Shown piece by piece: positions 51,184 to 55,662 of a DNA stretch of 55,662 nucleotides. The translations under genes were made by a program, and so were the position numbers. Origin of the DNA: Oscillospiraceae bacterium (lineage in GTDB: Bacteria > Bacillota > Clostridia > Oscillospirales > Ruminococcaceae); contig JAETSI010000017.1 in NCBI GenBank assembly GCA_021769725.1, forward strand, positions 1 through 55,662, in the 5' to 3' direction. The notes beneath the pieces are model-generated. The model did not search any database. It was not told the DNA's origin and saw nothing but the letters and a program-made list of their open reading frames with translations. The first letter of the stretch is position 1. Each line of letters opens with the position of its first letter.

Positions 51184-52547
51184 ATCAGTTTTCCTTTCAC
51201 CGCCCAGTTCATCGACTCTGTGACCTCAACATCAACGAACCTGCCTATCAGAGAGGTGTCGCCTTCAAATTCCACGATAATGAATTCATTGCTTTTGCCT
51301 GTCATAAATCCGGGATGTTTCTTTGATATGCCGTCAACAAGAACACGCATTTTCCTGCCGATAAACCGCTTGTAATGCTCTGTGGAGATCTCACGCTGAA
51401 CTTCTAAAAGTTCCCTCATGCGCCGACCTTTGACATCCTCCGGCGTTTCGTCCTCCATAGCTGCTGCCTTTGTTCCGGAACGCTTTGAGTAAATAAATGA
51501 ATAAATATTATCATACCTGACTCTGCGGATAATATCGAGGGTTTCCTTGAATTCCTCATCCGTCTCATTTGGAAATCCCACAATAATATCTGTAGTAAGG
51601 GAAAAATCCGGATCTATGCTGCGTATATATTCAACAGTTTCCAGATATTTTTCTGCCGTATATCTGCGGTTCATTCTTTCAAGGACACTGCTGCTGCCGC
51701 TCTGCAAAGGCAGATGCAGATGTTTTGCAACCTTTTCACAGTCAAAAATCGCATCTATGAGCTCACGTGATGCATCCTTAGGATGAGACGACATAAATCG
51801 TATAATAAAATCCCCCTCGATATCATTAAGCGAACGGAGAAGCTGCGGAAAACTTATTTCGTCACTGCGGTCATTGCCATAGGAATTGACATTCTGCCCC
51901 AGAAGCATTATCTCTTTGTAACTGTTACGTACAAGTTCCCCGACCTCACGGATAATATCATCAGACTTCCGGCTGCGCTCACGTCCACGGACATATGGAA
52001 CAATACAGTAAGTACAGAAATTATTACATCCGAACATAATAGGCACGCTTGCTTTAAAACTGCTGTCACGCACCTGCGGCACAGACTGTGAAAAATCGTC
52101 ATATTCAGCCGTATCTGCGGAAAACTTCACTCCACGCAGACTATCCAGCAGAAGAGAGGGCAGGGAATTTATAGCCGAAGTTCCCATGACAAAGCTCACC
52201 TGCGGATATGACCTCTTAATTTTTTCAGCATTATGAGCCTGAGCGGTCATGCAGCCCGAAATTCCTATAATAAGGGACGGTTTCAGCTCTTTAAGTTTTT
52301 TCATGCTGCCTATTATGCCGAAAACTCTGTCTTCTGCGGATTCACGGACAGCGCAGGTATTGAGTATTATAAGATCGGCTTCGTTCTCATCTTCAGTAAA
52401 ACAATAGCCTGCCTCCCTGAGAAGTCCTTTCATTTTTTCTCCGTCAGAAACGTTAAGCTGACATCCGAAACTCCTGACAAGAGCCTTCGGCGCACTTTCC
52501 CCGATAATAGATCTTATCTCATTGATGACAGTAGTATTACCGTTCAA
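51180..52547 (-). CDS. miaB: tRNA-2-methylthio-N6-dimethylallyladenosine synthase
   Basis: 455 residues. Radical-SAM methylthiotransferase acting on the MiaA product. N-terminal UPF0004 domain with three cluster Cys (SFGCQLNVSD, LNTCAVRESA, ISGCMTAQA), radical-SAM CxxxCxxC in FGCNNFCTYCIVPYVRGRE, and a C-terminal TRAM domain. The TTG at 52547 is chosen: GAGGAGGCGG lies 5 bases upstream. The in-frame ATG at 52574 falls within about 2 bases of the predicted transcription start. Confidence 0.95.
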   Translation of the reverse strand: MNGNTTVINEIRSIIGESAPKALVRSFGCQLNVSDGEKMKGLLREAGYCFTEDENEADLIILNTCAVRESAEDRVFGIIGSMKKLKELKPSLIIGISGCMTAQAHNAEKIKRSYPQVSFVMGTSAINSLPSLLLDSLRGVKFSADTAEYDDFSQSVPQVRDSSFKASVPIMFGCNNFCTYCIVPYVRGRERSRKSDDIIREVGELVRNSYKEIMLLGQNVNSYGNDRSDEISFPQLLRSLNDIEGDFIIRFMSSHPKDASRELIDAIFDCEKVAKHLHLPLQSGSSSVLERMNRRYTAEKYLETVEYIRSIDPDFSLTTDIIVGFPNETDEEFKETLDIIRRVRYDNIYSFIYSKRSGTKAAAMEDETPEDVKGRRMRELLEVQREISTEHYKRFIGRKMRVLVDGISKKHPGFMTGKSNEFIIVEFEGDTSLIGRFVDVEVTESMNWAVKGKLI

Positions 52548-52582
52548 AATTTCCGCCTCCTCTGCAAAAATCATATTATAAT

Positions 52583-52611
52583 ATTATACCATAAAAGATG
52601 ATTTTTTTCAA
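52583..52611 (-). promoter_or_regulatory. Promoter at the head of the long minus-strand run
   Basis: Minus strand TTGAAA (52611-52606), 17 bases, TATAAT (52588-52583). Transcription would start near 52576. Confidence 0.7.
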
Positions 52612-52639
52612 GTATTTTTCTATAAATACACAAAAAATA

Positions 52640-52867
52640 CGTTATGTGAACCTTTCTCCATACTCATGCCAAAAGAGAGTTTTCCTATAGATTTCATACC
52701 TAATTATTTCAGATATACTTTAGGGTATCTGAAATAATTAATAATGGGTTTCCAAAGGGGGATTTCCCCTTTGACAGGGGTGTGGGTGACTCCCTACGGT
52801 GTAGGGAGATGTCACAAAGTGACAGAGGGTACGGGCGACTGTCAGGAGCAGCGTCCCCACATAAACG
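52640..52867 (-). repeat. Intergenic hairpin element, copy F (with nested module)
   Basis: Ends CGTTATGTG (52640-52648) and CACATAAACG (52858-52867). P3 at 52701-52740 with perfect 15-base arms (TAATTATTTCAGATA and complement). P2 at about 52751-52773. P1 is split by an inserted palindromic module at about 52788-52850 carrying CTCCCTACGGTGTAGGGAG and TGTCACAAAGTGACA. The element ends 1 base before the uvrB stop codon. Confidence 0.82.
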
Positions 52868-52868
52868 A

Positions 52869-54824
52869 CTATTCAAGCTCCCGTATCTTATCACGCAGGT
52901 AAGCGGCGTGTTCAAATTCCAGCAATTTTGCCGCATTCTTCATATCTTCCGTCAGTTTAGCGATAAGTTCTTTCTTTTCCGCAGCGCTCATTTTTTTCTT
53001 CTTTGTTTTTTCGTCAACGTCCTTTTTGGAGGTTATTTCGAGAACATCCCTGACGCTCTTTATGATAGTTTTCGGCACGATACCGTGTTCGGTATTATAG
53101 GCGGTCTGAATGCTCCGGCGGCGTTCCGTTTCGTTTATAGCTCTCTCCATTGAACCAGTCACGGAATCCGCATACATAATAACCTGACCTCCGGCATTTC
53201 TTGCAGCTCGTCCAATAGTCTGGACAAGAGAAGTCTCACTTCTGAGAAATCCCTCCTTATCTGCGTCAAGAATAGCAATAAGGCTGACTTCCGGAATATC
53301 CAGTCCCTCACGAAGAAGATTAATTCCCACGAGAACGTCGAATTCACCATTTCGCAAATCTTTTATTATTTCCATACGTTCGATAGTATCAATATCATGA
53401 TGAAGATAACGCACTTTTATTCCCAGTCTTTCGTAATATTCCGTCAGATCTTCTGCCATTTTCTTGGTGAGTGTAGTAATAAGAACACGTTCGTTTCTTT
53501 CTGTGCGCTTATTGATCTCCGACATAAGATCGTCGATCTGTCCCTGTATAGGCTTAACAATTATCTCAGGATCGACCAGTCCGGTCGGACGAATCACCTG
53601 TTCAACAATGATATTGGTTTTTTCACGTTCGATCTGTCCCGGTGTTGCGCTCACATAGATTGCCTGATTAATATGAGCATTGAACTCGTCAAAATTAAGA
53701 GGTCGGTTATCCAGCGCACTGGGCAGACGGAATCCGTAATCTATAAGCGTTGTCTTTCTCGCCCTGTCACCGGCATACATTGCCCTTACCTGCGGCAGCG
53801 TCACATGGCTTTCATCAACAATAAGCAGGAAGTCATCCGGGAAATGGTCAAGCAGAGTCTGCGGAGTGCTTCCCGGCGGACGTCCTGCCAGCACACGGGA
53901 GTAGTTTTCAACACCGCTGCAAAATCCGACTTCACGAAGCATTTCCATATCGTAATGAGTCCGCTGTTCAATTCTTTGCGCTTCAATAAGCTTATTATTT
54001 TGAGTAAACCATTCCACACGTTCGGCAAGTTCTCTGTCAAGCTCTTCCAGCGCAGATTCGAGTTTATCATCGCTGACAACGTAATGTGTTGCCGGAAAAA
54101 TAGCGGCATGACTTACAACAGCTTTGACTTCTCCTGTAACAACGTTGATCTCAGAAATTCTGTCGATCTCATCGCCGAAATATTCGACCCGGACAGCAGT
54201 ATCTGAAGACATTGCCGGAAAAATTTCCACAACATCGCCCCTTACACGAAATTTATTTCGCTCAAAAGCTATGTCATTACGTTCATATCTTATTTTGACA
54301 AGCTCACTGATAAGCTGTTCACGGGGTTTTTCGATTCCCTGCCGGATAGATACGACCATGGAGCGGTATTCTTCAGGACTACCCAGAGAATATATGCATG
54401 AAACGCTGGCAACGATAATAACATCCCGCCGCTCTGCAAGTGCCGTTGTAGCCGAATGACGCAGCTTATCTATCTCATCATTGACCGAAGAATCCTTTTC
54501 GATATAGCTGTCAGTGCTCGGAACATAAGCTTCCGGCTGATAGTAGTCGTAGTACGAAACAAAATATTCTACAGCGTTATCAGGAAAAAACTCCTTGAAT
54601 TCCGAACATAGCTGAGCCGCCAGAATTTTATTGTGAGCGAGAACAAGGGTAGGTTTGTTGACTCGTGCAATAACGTTTGCCATGGTAAAAGTTTTTCCCG
54701 AGCCTGTAACTCCCAAAAGTATCTGTTCTTTTTTTCCGGATTCAATACCTGAAACGAGTTCTTCGATTGCCTTTGGCTGATCTCCTGCCGGATTATACTC
54801 TGAATAGAGCTTAAATTTATCCAT
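52869..54824 (-). CDS. uvrB: Excinuclease ABC subunit B
   Basis: 651 residues. Nucleotide excision repair damage-verification helicase. Walker [14 protein letters not shown], beta-hairpin [20 protein letters not shown], motif [14 protein letters not shown], and a C-terminal UVR domain ([17 protein letters not shown]) that contacts UvrC. GAAGGAGAT ribosome site. Followed directly by repeat copy F. Confidence 0.97.
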   Translation of the reverse strand: MDKFKLYSEYNPAGDQPKAIEELVSGIESGKKEQILLGVTGSGKTFTMANVIARVNKPTLVLAHNKILAAQLCSEFKEFFPDNAVEYFVSYYDYYQPEAYVPSTDSYIEKDSSVNDEIDKLRHSATTALAERRDVIIVASVSCIYSLGSPEEYRSMVVSIRQGIEKPREQLISELVKIRYERNDIAFERNKFRVRGDVVEIFPAMSSDTAVRVEYFGDEIDRISEINVVTGEVKAVVSHAAIFPATHYVVSDDKLESALEELDRELAERVEWFTQNNKLIEAQRIEQRTHYDMEMLREVGFCSGVENYSRVLAGRPPGSTPQTLLDHFPDDFLLIVDESHVTLPQVRAMYAGDRARKTTLIDYGFRLPSALDNRPLNFDEFNAHINQAIYVSATPGQIEREKTNIIVEQVIRPTGLVDPEIIVKPIQGQIDDLMSEINKRTERNERVLITTLTKKMAEDLTEYYERLGIKVRYLHHDIDTIERMEIIKDLRNGEFDVLVGINLLREGLDIPEVSLIAILDADKEGFLRSETSLVQTIGRAARNAGGQVIMYADSVTGSMERAINETERRRSIQTAYNTEHGIVPKTIIKSVRDVLEITSKKDVDEKTKKKKMSAAEKKELIAKLTEDMKNAAKLLEFEHAAYLRDKIRELE

Positions 54825-54859
54825 AAGATCTCCTTCCGCATATTATATAGTTTGAAACT

Positions 54860-54888
54860 ATTATAACACAAATAATAATAAAATGCAA
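54860..54888 (-). promoter_or_regulatory. Promoter for uvrB
   Basis: Minus strand TTGCAT (54888-54883), 17 bases, TATAAT (54865-54860). No SOS-type operator seen by eye. Confidence 0.6.
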
Positions 54889-54940
54889 ATTTATACTAAT
54901 CATCCAAATACCAATATTTTAAAGATATTATGCGTTTCTA

Positions 54941-54969
54941 TAGACAAAATGAAATTGCTGTGATATAAT
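54941..54969 (+). promoter_or_regulatory. Promoter for the GNAT gene
   Basis: TAGACA (54941-54946), 17 bases, TATAAT (54964-54969), extended -10 TGA. Same bipartite sequence as the promoter at 4375. Confidence 0.7.
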
Positions 54970-55091
54970 AATCACTAAAGGCAAGGTATCATCTACAGTT
55001 CAGACAGTCGCCCGGACAATGCCGGCAAGAAGCATGGCACAATTCATCCGGGTAAACCATATATTTAAATCTGGCATTAACGAGGATAATT

Positions 55092-55535
55092 ATGAAAATA
55101 TTAGAAATAACTGAAAATAAGAAACAATTCATTGACCTTCTTTTTCTCGCAGACGAACAAGAAGATATGATAGATAAGTACCTTGATAAAGGAATTATGT
55201 ATGTATTAGATGATAATGGAGTAAAAGCAGAGTGTGTTGTCACTGACGAGAAAAATGGAATTTTAGAAATAAAGAATATTGCAACTTATCCTGAATTTCA
55301 AGGAATGGGCTACGGTAGAACATTAATTAATTTTATAGCAGCGAAATATAATAATCAGTTTTCAATATTACAAGTTGGTACCGGAGATAGTCCATCAACA
55401 ATTGGTTTTTATGAACGGTGTGGATTTACTCGCTCACATATAATAAAGAATTTTTTTACTAATAATTATGATCACCCAATTTATGAAAACGGTATTCAAT
55501 TGATTGATATGGTTTATTTACGAATGAATATATAG
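55092..55535 (+). CDS. GNAT-family N-acetyltransferase
   Basis: 147 residues. Acetyl-CoA-binding signature NIATYPEFQGMGYGRTLINF (motif A, Q/RxxGxG/A), then GFYERCGFTRSH, the usual motif B. Substrate unknown. The codons are clearly more AT-rich than those of the neighbours (many TTA, AAT, ATA), and the gene lies beside a tRNA gene, which suggests horizontal transfer. GAGGATAATT before the ATG. The 120-base leader has a nested hairpin (CCCGGA 55011-55016 with TCCGGG 55047-55052; TGCC with GGCA inside). Confidence 0.9.
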   Translation: MKILEITENKKQFIDLLFLADEQEDMIDKYLDKGIMYVLDDNGVKAECVVTDEKNGILEIKNIATYPEFQGMGYGRTLINFIAAKYNNQFSILQVGTGDSPSTIGFYERCGFTRSHIIKNFFTNNYDHPIYENGIQLIDMVYLRMNI

Positions 55536-55552
55536 ATATTGGAATAAAAGAA

Positions 55553-55590
55553 AATCCCCCACTTGACAGAGAGATATCAAGTGGGGGATT
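55553..55590 (-). terminator. Terminator for the tRNA gene
   Basis: AATCCCCCACTTGA (55553-55566) and TCAAGTGGGGGATT (55577-55590), perfect 14-bp stem, 10-base loop. On the minus strand it is followed by TTTTCTTTT, downstream of the tRNA; it may also stop the GNAT transcript. Confidence 0.88.
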
Positions 55591-55598
55591 AAATAAAC

Positions 55599-55662
55599 TG
55601 GTGGACCATCAGGGACTCGAACCCCGGACCGACCGGTTATGAGCCGGGAGCTCTGACCAACT
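55599..55662 (-). tRNA. tRNA-Met (CAU anticodon), 5' part beyond the window
   Basis: Minus strand shows the T-arm CGGGG TTCGAGT CCCTG, anticodon loop CTCATAA (anticodon CAU), D-arm AGTTGGTCAGAGC, and a 3' end TGGTCCACCA with encoded CCA at 55601-55599. The first 10 or so bases lie outside. Elongator Met is most likely; a CAU tRNA modified to read AUA (Ile) is possible. Confidence 0.9.

Noticed and set aside
52547..52574. miaB starting at the ATG at 52574
   Set aside because: It lies at the predicted transcription start and has no ribosome site; the TTG at 52547 follows GAGGAGGCGG.

Overview
The window looks like chromosome from a Gram-positive gut or rumen Clostridium-group bacterium, most likely Ruminococcus or a close relative (Oscillospiraceae). 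Reasons: two type I dockerin proteins (a pectate lyase and a CAP-domain protein), many lipoproteins with Thr/Ser/Glu-rich linkers, a T-box leader in front of pheST, a ylm/sepF/divIVA division cluster, and a miaB-mutS-mutL-miaA-hfq run. This assignment is inference; no rRNA or other species marker is present.

Layout. 1-472 is the edge of a prophage or prophage remnant (C-terminal part of a tail/baseplate-type protein). 753-1869 carries a NifX-like protein with a His/Cys tail and a rubrerythrin. 2293-4189 is a REC/HD-GYP response regulator followed by an HPt protein. 4491-7804 holds a Nudix hydrolase, a GH3-like lipoprotein and a DUF3810 membrane protease-like protein. 7891-12404 (minus strand) holds a dockerin/CAP protein, a lipoprotein, the NAD(P)HX repair enzyme and a small membrane protein. 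12507-16560 is a Phe T-box leader with pheS and pheT. 16646-17989 has a 56-residue membrane protein and a GH25 protein. 18032-23396 (minus) is a proBA operon with a D-2-hydroxyacid dehydrogenase and two membrane proteins. 23900-28595 has a secreted dockerin-tagged pectate lyase and RecQ. 28751-52547 is one long co-directional minus-strand run: transketolase halves, HAD phosphatase, RluD-type synthase, LspA, IleRS, DivIVA, YlmH, SepF, YggS, a HlyD-like protein, Hfq, MiaA, MutL, a GH3-like lipoprotein, MutS, YlbF, two lipoproteins and MiaB. UvrB, a foreign-looking GNAT gene and a partial tRNA-Met close the window.

Functionally the window is mostly housekeeping: translation (pheST, ileS, miaA, miaB, rluD), DNA repair (mutS, mutL, uvrB, recQ), division (sepF, divIVA, ylmH), proline synthesis and metabolite repair. 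Surface and plant-polysaccharide functions are scattered through it.

The most striking non-gene signal is a family of about 170-190 bp intergenic elements. There are six more or less full copies near 6466, 9720, 11697, 13899, 23540 and 52640, plus fragments near 607, 4195 and 28672. Each is an imperfect inverted repeat with two GC-rich palindromes and a long apical hairpin. The hairpin arms differ in sequence between copies but stay self-complementary, and so do the outermost ends. A second palindromic module is nested inside the palindromes of two copies. A separate candidate H-type pseudoknot lies in the leader of sepF (37586-37643). All comparisons were made by eye on the sequence.
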